NCBI GenBank assembly: GCA_943914355.1
Contig: CALUBS010000008.1
Location: forward strand, 1 to 64,000
Origin: an uncultured Corynebacterium sp.
GTDB taxonomy: Bacteria > Actinomycetota > Actinomycetes > Mycobacteriales > Mycobacteriaceae
Reading direction: 5' to 3'
DNA: 64,000 nt
Below are positions 35,122 through 42,923 of this stretch, in pieces. The translations under genes were made by a program, and so were the position numbers. How positions within the stretch are numbered: the first letter of the stretch is position 1; every line of letters starts with the position of its first letter. Below the pieces are notes generated by a model. That model saw nothing but the letters and a program-made list of their open reading frames with translations. It had not been told where the DNA came from and did no database searches.

Positions 35122-36624
35122 ATGAACATGAGGAATGATGACAACCGCGGCAATAATGGTCAGTCGCACGGTGTCCCGCAGGAACCCAACGGCGCGAACA
35201 ATGGGCAGGCGCCGTATAACCAGCCGCGCGGAGGGCAACAGGATACTGGATCCGCGTATTCCAACGGAACCTATTCCCAAGGCTGGAACCAGCCGCGCAT
35301 CAACGAGCAGGAGGCACAAGCCTCCCCACACGGTAACGAGGCGCCGCAGCACGCGCAGCACACCCCGCCCAGCAATCGCCTCTTTGGCGGCGCTCAGCCG
35401 GGTGCTACCCACGGGCAGCATGAAACTTCTAGCTTCGCTACCCAGCAAGGCGAGTATTCCCAGCAGGGGCCTGCGAATAATCAACCCGGCCAGCTGCCCG
35501 TGCCTGGGGTAACGCCATTGCCGCCGCAGCCAAAGCAGGAAAAGAAGATCGGGCTGGGTGCCGCGATGGCAATCGCTGCGGTAGCGGCAATCACTGCAGG
35601 CTCCATTACCGGCGTGGTCATGGGAAAGAATCAATCCAGCAGCGGCACGTCCGTGGTCAATGAGGCGCTCAATAGTAAACCGGCCGCCAACAGCATGGGC
35701 AAGGAGCCGGAGGAAGGCTCGGTGGAAGCGGTTTCTGCCAAGGTTTTGCCGGCCGTGGTATCCATTCAGACCGCTACTCGGACCTCGGCTGCTGAAGGTT
35801 CCGGTTCCATCATTTCTCCTGATGGTTATGTGTTGACCAACCACCACGTCATCGCCGGTGCAGAGCAGGGCGGCATTATGCAGGTGACCTTGAACGATGG
35901 CAGCAAGCACGAAGCCGATCTCGTGGCTTCCGATGCCAATACGGATGTTGCCATTATCAAGATCAAGGACGTGCACGACTTGCCACACCTCCAATTCGGT
36001 GACTCTGATGCGGTAGCGGTAGGCCAAGAGGTAGTCGCCGTCGGCTCGCCCCTCGGGCTTAATGCCACGGTGACCTCCGGCATCGTATCCGCGAAGAACC
36101 GCCCGGTGCGCGCGTCTCAGCAGGGTGGCGAGTCCTCGCTTATCGATGCCATCCAGACCGACGCCGCCGTCAACCCCGGCAATTCCGGTGGTCCCTTGGT
36201 GGACATGGAGGGCAATATCGTTGGTATGAACTCGATGATTGCGTCGTTGTCCGATAAAACCTCGGGTGAGGGCGGATCTATCGGCCTCGGGTTTGCCATT
36301 CCTTCCAACTTTGCCAAGCGCATGGCTGATGAGCTCATCAATAAAGGCCACGTAACCCACCCCACCTTGGGGGTTAAGGTCCTGGCGCGCGATGACGGAA
36401 ATGGCGCGCGCATTGCAGAGGTCGAGCCAGGGGGACCAGCGGATCAAGCAGGTTTGAAGCAGGGCGATATCGTCACCCGCGTCAATGACCGGCTGATTGA
36501 AAACGCCGATGCGCTTATCGCTGCCGCGCGTTCCCAGGACTTCGGTGCGACCGTCACCTTGGAAGTATCCGATGGACATTCGGATGACACTCGTCAGGTA
36601 GAGGTAACCCTGACAGGCGAGTAG
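35122..36624 (+). CDS. degP: HtrA/DegP-family serine protease with PDZ domain
   Basis: This membrane-tethered protease or chaperone handles misfolded envelope proteins. The first 140 residues are Gln/Asn/Gly/Pro-rich and disordered, probably cytoplasmic. One membrane span (about 150-172, AAMAIAAVAAITAGSITGVV) follows, then a trypsin-like domain with triad His242 (TNHHVIAG), Asp275 (NTDVAIIK) and Ser355 (NPGNSGGP). A single PDZ domain (about 415-495) ends the protein. All catalytic residues are present. mog follows about 60 bp downstream. In C. glutamicum degP lies beside the cgtSR2 two-component genes and mog; here an iron-regulated transporter occupies the upstream side. Confidence 0.93.
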   Translation: MNMRNDDNRGNNGQSHGVPQEPNGANNGQAPYNQPRGGQQDTGSAYSNGTYSQGWNQPRINEQEAQASPHGNEAPQHAQHTPPSNRLFGGAQPGATHGQHETSSFATQQGEYSQQGPANNQPGQLPVPGVTPLPPQPKQEKKIGLGAAMAIAAVAAITAGSITGVVMGKNQSSSGTSVVNEALNSKPAANSMGKEPEEGSVEAVSAKVLPAVVSIQTATRTSAAEGSGSIISPDGYVLTNHHVIAGAEQGGIMQVTLNDGSKHEADLVASDANTDVAIIKIKDVHDLPHLQFGDSDAVAVGQEVVAVGSPLGLNATVTSGIVSAKNRPVRASQQGGESSLIDAIQTDAAVNPGNSGGPLVDMEGNIVGMNSMIASLSDKTSGEGGSIGLGFAIPSNFAKRMADELINKGHVTHPTLGVKVLARDDGNGARIAEVEPGGPADQAGLKQGDIVTRVNDRLIENADALIAAARSQDFGATVTLEVSDGHSDDTRQVEVTLTGE

Positions 36625-36685
36625 ATTAAAATGCAGCCCGCGCCGTGTCCGCATTGCGCCCCCGACGTTTCTTTGAAGGAGAAAA

Positions 36686-37294
36686 ATGGCAGACTCCCAG
36701 CAAGACTTGACCGACTCCACCCGATTGGAGGATTCGGCTTCCACAGACGCTTTGCGGGATGTGGCGGAGCCGGATGATGCCTACCTTTTGGCCAGCGAGA
36801 AAGAAGACCGGGTGGCGGCGCCGCGTCGCGCGCTCGTTGTGATCGTCACGGATCACCCCGGCGAAAATTCAGATAGTACCTCCAAACTGGTTACTGAGCT
36901 TTTGGCAGAGGCGGATTTCCGCATCGATGGTTCGGTAGTTGTGCGCTCGAAGAAATCCAAGATCCGGCAGGCCATTGAAACTGGCGTCGTCGGCGGTGTA
37001 GATCTCGTACTCACCGTCGGCGGTACCGGAGTGGGCCCGCGCGATAAGACGCCGGAAGCTACCACTGGGGTCATCGACAAAATGGTGCCGGGCGTGGCCC
37101 AAGCCTTGCGCTCTTCTGGTCAGGCTTGCGGCGCGGTCGATGCGTGCGCATCCCGCGGAATTTCGGGCGTTTCTGGTTCCACCGTCGTGGTCAACCTTGC
37201 GCCGTCGCGCGCTGCCGTGCGCGACGGCATGGCCACGTTGACCCCGCTGGTTCATCACCTCGTGGATCAACTGCAAGAATCCAGCGTGCAATAA
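36686..37294 (+). CDS. mog: Molybdopterin adenylyltransferase-type protein (MoaB/Mog family)
   Basis: The 202-residue protein carries the MoaB/Mog domain in its last 150 residues: LVLTVGGTGVGPRDKTPEATTGVIDK is the molybdopterin-binding loop, with SGVSGSTVVVNLAPSRAAV as the second signature. These proteins adenylate molybdopterin before metal insertion. An acidic N-terminal extension of about 50 residues is not part of the domain. AAGGAG precedes the ATG. The MoeA-like Glp gene lies 3.5 kb away. Confidence 0.9.
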   Translation: MADSQQDLTDSTRLEDSASTDALRDVAEPDDAYLLASEKEDRVAAPRRALVVIVTDHPGENSDSTSKLVTELLAEADFRIDGSVVVRSKKSKIRQAIETGVVGGVDLVLTVGGTGVGPRDKTPEATTGVIDKMVPGVAQALRSSGQACGAVDACASRGISGVSGSTVVVNLAPSRAAVRDGMATLTPLVHHLVDQLQESSVQ

Positions 37295-37322
37295 CGCGAA
37301 GGAAAGGGGTGGAGATACTGCC

Positions 37323-37553
37323 ATGACCTCGCAACCACGCCGACAGCGCAGGCGCGTATTCCGGCGATCAGATGCGCCGGAATATGACCGCAGCGCGGAT
37401 CGCCCGGTAGGGCAGGACTTAGCTAGTGGGGAAGGCACCGATGCCCAGCGCATCGTCACTCTCGAGGATGCCGCAGCGGAAGGCGATGGCGCTCAGCCAG
37501 CCGAGCGCGGCGAAGAATTTTACCGCGAAAACCAGCCGCCGCACCACGGCTAA
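37323..37553 (+). CDS. Small basic-acidic hypothetical protein
   Basis: A 76-residue frame 28 bp after mog, with GAAAGGGGTGGAG upstream. The first 18 residues are arginine-rich, the rest acidic and Gln/Glu-rich, with no hydrophobic core; it is probably disordered. I recognise no family. Its tight spacing to mog and the terminator after it support a real gene in the degP-mog unit. Confidence 0.55.
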   Translation: MTSQPRRQRRRVFRRSDAPEYDRSADRPVGQDLASGEGTDAQRIVTLEDAAAEGDGAQPAERGEEFYRENQPPHHG

Positions 37554-37604
37554 TAGTCTGCTTATCCTTGTCGCGAGCCAAAAATGCTCAAGCAGTCATT
37601 ACAA

Positions 37605-37645
37605 AAGCCCGTGGCCTCCTTCATTGCGAAGGTGGACACGGGCTT
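37605..37645. terminator. Bidirectional terminator before mscL end
   Basis: AAGCCCGTG pairs with CACGGGCTT and the inner CCTTC with GAAGG; A and T tracts lie on both sides. It serves the convergent mog unit and mscL. Confidence 0.75.
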
Positions 37646-37664
37646 AACTGCTTCTTAGCAAGAA

Positions 37665-38162
37665 TTAGTCGTCGTGGCGGCTGTGCTTGCCCTCAGAAGC
37701 AGTGGAGCCATCGGTGTCCTCGACCGCAGTGGCATCCCCAAGTGCCTTATCTGCGGCGGAGACAGCTCCCGCGTTCTGGGCCTGCAAGAGATCGCGGATT
37801 TCTGCCAAGAGTTCTTCCGAGGTTGGTGCCGGTGCCTCTGGGTCGACACCCTGGCGGCGCTTGGATGCTTCAGTGAGCTTGTTTAGCGGCATCACGATGA
37901 GGAAGTAGACCACTGCGGCGATGATCAGGAAGTTAATCGCTGCGGTAATGACGGCGCCAAAGTCTACGAGGGTGGACTTATTATCGGTGATTTGGAAGCC
38001 CAAACCATCGACTTCGGCGGAGCCAAAGGAGTTAATGATCGGCTGAATAATGGAATCCGTTACGGAGGTAACAATCGCCGTGAATGCGGAACCGATGATG
38101 ACTGCGGTGGCAAGCTCGACCACGTTGCCGCGCATAATGAAGTCTTTAAAGCCCTTGAGCAT
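37665..38162 (-). CDS. mscL: Large-conductance mechanosensitive channel
   Basis: MscL forms a homopentameric pore that opens under membrane tension and releases solutes on osmotic downshock. The 165-residue protein begins MLKGFKDFIMRGNVVELATA, the N-terminal helix and first span, followed by IIGSAFTAIVTSVTDSIIQP. The second span is at about residues 68-95 and the cytoplasmic helix contains TSEELLAEIRDLL. It is about 30 residues longer than most MscL, with an acidic then His/Arg tail. betP, elsewhere in the window, handles the opposite osmotic stress. Confidence 0.95.
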   Translation of the reverse strand: MLKGFKDFIMRGNVVELATAVIIGSAFTAIVTSVTDSIIQPIINSFGSAEVDGLGFQITDNKSTLVDFGAVITAAINFLIIAAVVYFLIVMPLNKLTEASKRRQGVDPEAPAPTSEELLAEIRDLLQAQNAGAVSAADKALGDATAVEDTDGSTASEGKHSRHDD

Positions 38163-38317
38163 GGGAGACGGAGAACCTTTCTGGGAATAGATAAGGATGG
38201 GTGTGAACCATGAGCAAGCGGGAATTTTAGTTCAAGCTAAAAGTACTCACAACTTGACGGACACGTGAATGCCACAACTCACTTGACGGATGTAGTGGTC
38301 AACCTTTGTGCAGGCAT

Positions 38318-39040
38318 TTATGGTGAGGCATCTGCATCAACGGCTTGAGGCTGAGCGCGATCGCCCACGATGACCACGGTCAGCGGTTGGTTCAATGAGG
38401 CAGCGGCTACGTCATTGGCATGCTCATTGGGAAGTGCGAGCAAGACGGTGGCAGAAGAAACCTCGCCCTCCGCAGTGGTGGTGGAGACCACCCGGGCGCC
38501 GGAGGCGATGACGCGGGCGGTCGCGGGCTGGGAATCGGTGGCATCGCTTGCCGTGACGATATCGACGGTATCGCCGTGCTGCAGGTGGGGAATGATGTCA
38601 GGATCGGCAAGTTTTACAGGGATCATGCGGCCGGAACTTCCTTCCTTAGAACCGGCAGACCCCGATTCCGTGACGAGGCTAGACACCAACTCTTGGCCTA
38701 GGAGTCTCTGGCTGGTGACCACCTCACCCCTGCCCGCGGCGGCGGTGATGATGCGGCCGGCGAGATCGGAGGGGGCATCGGCAAGCGCGCTGCTAGGAAT
38801 GGAAGAAGAAGGCAGGCGCTCGAGGGAGACATCGGAGGCGGAAAGCTCCGCACCGGCGGGCAGATCGTGGCTAAAGACCAGCACCTGCGGCAGTTCCTTC
38901 GCCCTGGAAATCGCGGAAACCAGTGCGGCAATGAGCAGGACCAGCGCGATGACGCGCCGCACGAGCACGCCGCGGCGGTGGCCAGGGGTGCGCAGGGTGC
39001 GAAGGAATTGAGAGATTCGCGGGGACGGAGAATGAGCCAT
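38318..39040 (-). CDS. SAF-domain membrane protein (CpaB/RcpC-like)
   Basis: The 240-residue protein has one membrane span near residues 28-45 (VIALVLLIAALVSAI) and then an extracytoplasmic SAF domain (LPAGAELSASDVSLERLP, about 60-125). A beta-rich part follows, with VKLADPDIIPHLQHGDTVDIV. The layout resembles CpaB/RcpC proteins of Flp/Tad pilus systems, but no other pilus genes lie nearby, so a pilus role is not supported. AREA 38163-38317 upstream of mscL holds no gene. Confidence 0.75.
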   Translation of the reverse strand: MAHSPSPRISQFLRTLRTPGHRRGVLVRRVIALVLLIAALVSAISRAKELPQVLVFSHDLPAGAELSASDVSLERLPSSSIPSSALADAPSDLAGRIITAAAGRGEVVTSQRLLGQELVSSLVTESGSAGSKEGSSGRMIPVKLADPDIIPHLQHGDTVDIVTASDATDSQPATARVIASGARVVSTTTAEGEVSSATVLLALPNEHANDVAAASLNQPLTVVIVGDRAQPQAVDADASP

Positions 39041-39081
39041 GCATAATTGGACTGCGCTACCGCCTGCGCGGTTCCCTCGGT

Positions 39082-39663
39082 TTAGGAAGAAAAGCGGTGG
39101 ATTCCTGCGGCGGTAACCACGGCCTCGACGCGGCGATCGTGCGACCCGGCTGGGATAGAGTCAAGGAACTCGGTGGGGTAGACCATGGCGAGTACCGCGG
39201 GGTGGTTGCGCGGCACCATGGAAAGCGCGCGGTCATAGTACCCACCGCCTTTGCCCAGGCGGTTTCCGGCGGCATCGATGGCCATGGCTGGGGCCAAAAT
39301 CAGATCGCAACCGCACAGCACGCGGCTATCAAAACGCGGGCCGGCCGGCTCAGAAATGCCCAACTGGCCGGGCTGCATGCTGTGCGGGCCCTTGTATTCT
39401 GCCCAGTTCAAGACGCCGTTGCCGCAGGTGATGGGCAATAATACGCGGTCAACGCGGCGGGAAAGCCACGGGATGAAATCCGCCCCGCCTGGCTCTGAGC
39501 CCAACGGCCAATAGGCAGCGACGCTCGATACGCCGGCAAGCTCGGGTTCTAACTGCTCGCGCAGGGCAGTGGTCCATTCCGCGCGCTTATCGTCGGTGAG
39601 GTTGCGGCGCGCGCGAAGCAGGCGGGTGCGCAGTTGAGCTTTGATATCGCTGGAAGAAGGCAT
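39082..39663 (-). CDS. fthC: 5-formyltetrahydrofolate cyclo-ligase
   Basis: The enzyme converts 5-formyl-tetrahydrofolate to methenyl-tetrahydrofolate with ATP, returning folate to the pool. The 193-residue protein has the N-terminal KAQLRTRLLRARRNL helix, the PLGSEPGGADFIPWL region and the phosphate-binding GNRLGKGGGYYDRAL motif. A minus-strand TATTAT -10 box lies six bases before the ATG, predicting a leaderless mRNA. It is divergent from galU, with 68 bp between the starts. Confidence 0.94.
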   Translation of the reverse strand: MPSSSDIKAQLRTRLLRARRNLTDDKRAEWTTALREQLEPELAGVSSVAAYWPLGSEPGGADFIPWLSRRVDRVLLPITCGNGVLNWAEYKGPHSMQPGQLGISEPAGPRFDSRVLCGCDLILAPAMAIDAAGNRLGKGGGYYDRALSMVPRNHPAVLAMVYPTEFLDSIPAGSHDRRVEAVVTAAGIHRFSS

Positions 39664-39731
39664 AAATAAATAATAGCGTCCGTGGCGTAGCGCTACACAG
39701 GAAAATAGTGCGCCGTTGTACCCTAAGATCC

Positions 39732-40658
39732 ATGGCTAATGAACTCGAAGATTCCGCCACCGGAATCACCACGGTTGTAGTTCCTGCGGCTGGCATGGGC
39801 ACCCGCTTTCTGCCCGCCACGAAAACCGTCCCCAAAGAATTGCTGCCCGTTGTGGATACTCCCGGCATCGAATTGATTGCTGAGGAGGCAGCCTCTGTGG
39901 GCGCGCGCCGCCTTGCGGTCATTACCGCACCCGAAAAGCAAGAAGTAATGCGCCATTTTGCGGAATTTCCGGATCTGGTAGAAACCTTAGATTCCCGCGG
40001 CAAGGATGAGCAGGTGGCCAAGGTCAACCGCGCCCACCAGCTCATTGAGCCCATCGCGGTAGAGCAAGAAAAGCCCTTGGGCTTGGGCCATGCCGTGGGG
40101 CTGGCGGAAGAAGTCCTGGCAGAGGACGAGGACTCTTTTGCCGTCATGCTGCCGGATGACATCGTATTGCCGGCCACCGTCATGGCGGATATGGCGCGCG
40201 TTCGTGCTGAGCTTGGCGGTAGCGTGCTGTGCGCCTTTGCGGTGCCGCAGGAGCAGACGTTTAATTACGGCGTTTTTGACGTAGAAGATACTGACGCGCC
40301 GGGCGTGAAAAAGGTCGTCGGCATGGTGGAAAAGCCGGACCCAGAGGACGCACCGTCCAACCTGGTTGCTACGGGGCGCTACCTTTTGGACCGCAAGATC
40401 TTTGATGCGCTGCGCCGGATCGAACCGGGCAAGGGCGGGGAATTGCAGCTTACCGATGCCATCGAGCTGCTCATTGAAGAGGGCGAGCCCGTCCACGTGG
40501 TGGTCCACGAGGGCAAGCGCCACGATTTGGGCAACCCCGGTGGCTATATCCCAGCCAACGTGGACTTTGGCCTGCGCGATGAAAAATACGGCCCAGCGCT
40601 GTATAAAGCTATTAAACAAATCATGTCCGATTTCGAGGCGGAACAAGGCCTTAACTAA
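39732..40658 (+). CDS. galU: UTP-glucose-1-phosphate uridylyltransferase
   Basis: GalU makes UDP-glucose for glycans and cell-envelope precursors. The 308-residue protein has the nucleotide-binding loop VVPAAGMGTRFLPATKTVPKELLPV. EKPLGLGHAV, the metal-binding LPDD and MVEKPDPEDAPSNLVATGRY follow. ATG 39732 is preferred over the upstream in-frame start because it gives the standard N-terminus and follows a TACCCT -10 box by seven bases. It starts the galU-glp-rimJ unit. Confidence 0.96.
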   Translation: MANELEDSATGITTVVVPAAGMGTRFLPATKTVPKELLPVVDTPGIELIAEEAASVGARRLAVITAPEKQEVMRHFAEFPDLVETLDSRGKDEQVAKVNRAHQLIEPIAVEQEKPLGLGHAVGLAEEVLAEDEDSFAVMLPDDIVLPATVMADMARVRAELGGSVLCAFAVPQEQTFNYGVFDVEDTDAPGVKKVVGMVEKPDPEDAPSNLVATGRYLLDRKIFDALRRIEPGKGGELQLTDAIELLIEEGEPVHVVVHEGKRHDLGNPGGYIPANVDFGLRDEKYGPALYKAIKQIMSDFEAEQGLN

Positions 40659-40659
40659 T

Positions 40660-40700
40660 TACCTTGCACCGCGCGCACGTGCGTTGAGGGAAGCAAGGTA
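40660..40700 (+). promoter_or_regulatory. Hairpin between galU and glp
   Basis: TACCTTGC and GCAAGGTA are perfect complements flanking a GC-rich centre that itself contains the palindrome CGCACGTGCG. It may attenuate readthrough from galU into glp or stabilise an mRNA end; no T tract follows. Confidence 0.4.
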
Positions 40701-40733
40701 AGAGGGCAAGAAGAAAGGGCGGGCAGAGACCGT

Positions 40734-42068
40734 ATGCGTTCAGTTGATGACCAGTTGGCGCTGGTTACTGATGCGGCGACGACCCCGGAGCCGGTGCGGA
40801 TGAGCATTTCTAATGCGCTGGGGTTAATGTGCGCCGAGCAGGTGCAGGCCAATCAGCCCTTACCGGGCTTTCCCCAGGCGGCCATCGATGGTTATGCGGT
40901 ACGCGCCGTTGATATCGGCGGCGAGCGCGGGCTGAAGGTCCGGCGCCCGAAGAATCAGGATCAAGACGGCAGCGAGGGGGAGGAGTCGGCTGACCAGGCC
41001 GATGACGCCGCCACGCAGCCCGCCCCGCCAGAGGTCGAGCGTTCCCTGCCCGTCGTGGGCGAGGTTCCGGCCGGTTCGAAGCAGCCGCTGCGCCTGCAGC
41101 CCAAGCAAGCCGTGCGGGTCTATACGGGTGCTCCCTTGCCCACGCTTGCCGATGCCGTCCTGCCCCTCGAGTGGACCGACCGCGGACGCAAGCGCATCAC
41201 GGCGCACCGGACGGTGCGCTCGGGCGACTTCGTCCGCCGCGTGGGCGATGATATTCAGCCCGGCGATGTCGCCGTATCCTCTGGCACCGTCCTTGGCCCA
41301 GCACAGATTGGCCTGCTGGCCGCCGTGGGCCGCTCCAAGGTGTTGGTTTATCCGCGCCCGCGCGTGACCATCGTGTCCTTTGGCCGCGAGCTCGTTGATG
41401 TGGACAAGGAACCGGGCCTAGGCCAAGTCTTTGATGTGAACTCGTATTCCTTGGCTGCCGCTGCAAAAGAAGCGGGGGCGGACGTGGTCCGCGTGGGCAT
41501 TGCCGAAGGCGAACCGCGCCGTATCCGGGAAGTGCTAGAAACCCACATCACGCGCAGCGAGGCCCTCGTTATTACCGGTGCCGTTGGTGGCGCCGGTGCC
41601 GAGCAAATCCGCGAGATTTTGGCGGAAATCGGCGATATCGATACCTCCCGCGTGGCTATGCACCCAGGATCCGTGCAAGGTTTTGGGCTGGTAGGAGATG
41701 AACGCATCCCCACCTTCCTCCTTCCCTCGAACCCAGTATCGTCGCTGGTTATTTTCGAAATCTATATTCGACCCTTGATTCGCCTGGCCTTGGGCAAGCG
41801 CAACGCCCACCGCCGGGTGGTGCGTGCCCGCGCGCTCAACCACATTGATTCCCGCCCCGGACGCCGTGGTTTCATCCGTGCCCGCTTGATGCGCGATGCC
41901 GAGACCGCCGATTACTTGGTCGAGGGCCTTGGCGGTGCGACCGGCGCGCCGGCGCACCTTCTGGCCGGACTGTCAGAGGCTAATGCCATGATCCGCGTGC
42001 CGGAGGAAGTCACCGAGATCCGCCCGGGCGATGTTGTTGACGTCTTATTTCTGACCCAGCGCAGCTAA
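40734..42068 (+). CDS. glp: Gephyrin-like molybdotransferase Glp (MoeA family)
   Basis: The 444-residue protein has the MoeA/gephyrin E fold: the N-terminal NQPLPGFPQAAIDGYAVRA, TGAPLPTLADAVLPLEW and a C-terminal domain IV. An acidic insert lies at about residues 70-100. Glp in C. glutamicum binds FtsZ and the receptor GlpR at the division site (published work as I recall it). That role fits here because glpR lies two genes downstream and the MoeA active-site signatures are altered: SGGVSxG is replaced by TGAVGGAGAEQ, KPGKPF by HPGSVQ, and GLPGNPVS by LLPSNPVS. Cofactor activity is therefore doubtful. Its stop overlaps the rimJ start by one base. Confidence 0.88.
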   Translation: MRSVDDQLALVTDAATTPEPVRMSISNALGLMCAEQVQANQPLPGFPQAAIDGYAVRAVDIGGERGLKVRRPKNQDQDGSEGEESADQADDAATQPAPPEVERSLPVVGEVPAGSKQPLRLQPKQAVRVYTGAPLPTLADAVLPLEWTDRGRKRITAHRTVRSGDFVRRVGDDIQPGDVAVSSGTVLGPAQIGLLAAVGRSKVLVYPRPRVTIVSFGRELVDVDKEPGLGQVFDVNSYSLAAAAKEAGADVVRVGIAEGEPRRIREVLETHITRSEALVITGAVGGAGAEQIREILAEIGDIDTSRVAMHPGSVQGFGLVGDERIPTFLLPSNPVSSLVIFEIYIRPLIRLALGKRNAHRRVVRARALNHIDSRPGRRGFIRARLMRDAETADYLVEGLGGATGAPAHLLAGLSEANAMIRVPEEVTEIRPGDVVDVLFLTQRS

Positions 42069-42778
42069 TGCTTGACCCTTTCGGTACCGCCTCAGCCAAG
42101 CTGCGCCATCCAGTCACCGGGCCCACTGATGATCTGCATCCCGGTTGGCCGGAGGCGACGCCGACGGTGCAGCTTCCTTCCTCGGGGACACTGCCGTCTG
42201 GCGGGCGAATGCGGCTGAGACCCTTGCTGCGCTCGGATGGTCCCGAGTGGCGGCGCCAGCGCATTGAGGATGAACCATTGCTCCGGCCGGTGGAGCCTAC
42301 CCAAGCGACCACCTGGGCAGAAGCCCACAACTCGCAGGCCTGGTGGAATTACCTCATTTTTCTGCGCAACTCCGCGCGCGATGCGCAGGTAATCCCCTTG
42401 GCCATTGAGCTCGGGGGAAAATTCGTTGGCCAGGTAACACTTGGCAATATTCAGCATGGCAGCATCCGGGACTGTTGGATTGGCTATTGGGTGTATTCCG
42501 CCGTGCAGGGTGCCGGCGTCGCCACAGCGGCTACCGCCTTGGGAGTGGATCACGCCTTTGGGCGGGTAGGCCTGCACCGCGTGACTGCCACCTACTTGGA
42601 GCAAAATCCCGCTTCCGGGCGTGTGCTAGGGGCCAATGGATTTCGCTCCGAGGGGTATTTGCGCCGCAACCTGCATATCGATGGTGCTTGGCGGGATCAC
42701 CATTTCGTGGCCCTGGTTAAGGAAGACTATTCATCCACGGCGGTTGAGCGGCTGCGCCAAGCTGGGCGGTTGGTGTGA
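42068..42778 (+). CDS. rimJ: GNAT acetyltransferase, RimJ-type
   Basis: The 236-residue GNAT protein resembles RimJ/RimL, which acetylate the N-termini of ribosomal proteins. Evidence is the acetyl-CoA-binding region WIGYWVYSAVQGAGVATAAT, followed by DHAFGRVGLHRVTATYLEQNPAS and the NGFRSEGYLRRNLHIDGAWRDH end. The start is coupled to glp by a one-base overlap. In relatives this gene lies between glp and glpR, as it does here. The actual substrate is inferred from the family. Confidence 0.88.
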   Translation: MLDPFGTASAKLRHPVTGPTDDLHPGWPEATPTVQLPSSGTLPSGGRMRLRPLLRSDGPEWRRQRIEDEPLLRPVEPTQATTWAEAHNSQAWWNYLIFLRNSARDAQVIPLAIELGGKFVGQVTLGNIQHGSIRDCWIGYWVYSAVQGAGVATAATALGVDHAFGRVGLHRVTATYLEQNPASGRVLGANGFRSEGYLRRNLHIDGAWRDHHFVALVKEDYSSTAVERLRQAGRLV

Positions 42779-42823
42779 AAAGCATGCGTAATTCGGGGTA
42801 ACGCTTTCTCAATTTTCACATAA

Positions 42824-42839
42824 GTAACAACATTGTAAT
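42824..42839 (+). promoter_or_regulatory. MtrA-box-like direct repeat upstream of glpR
   Basis: GTAAC-N6-GTAAT places two near-identical pentamers 11 bp apart, about 85-100 bases before the glpR start. Another GTAAC lies at 42797. The same spacing occurs before betP, rpf2 and an M23 peptidase gene in this window. Confidence 0.45.
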
Positions 42840-42923
42840 TTGCGGCTTCTGTGGCCCCTAAAGTGCGGTTGTGGCGATTAGAGTGGAGTAATCATTTGCA
42901 CTCCAAGGGAAGGTCCTTAAGTC

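Noticed and set aside
34933..36744. 603-codon minus-strand frame opposite degP
   Set aside because: It is the shadow of degP, whose protease motifs and catalytic triad are unmistakable.
38318..39040. SAF-domain protein as proof of a Tad/Flp pilus locus
   Set aside because: No other pilus genes occur nearby, so only the domain is reported.
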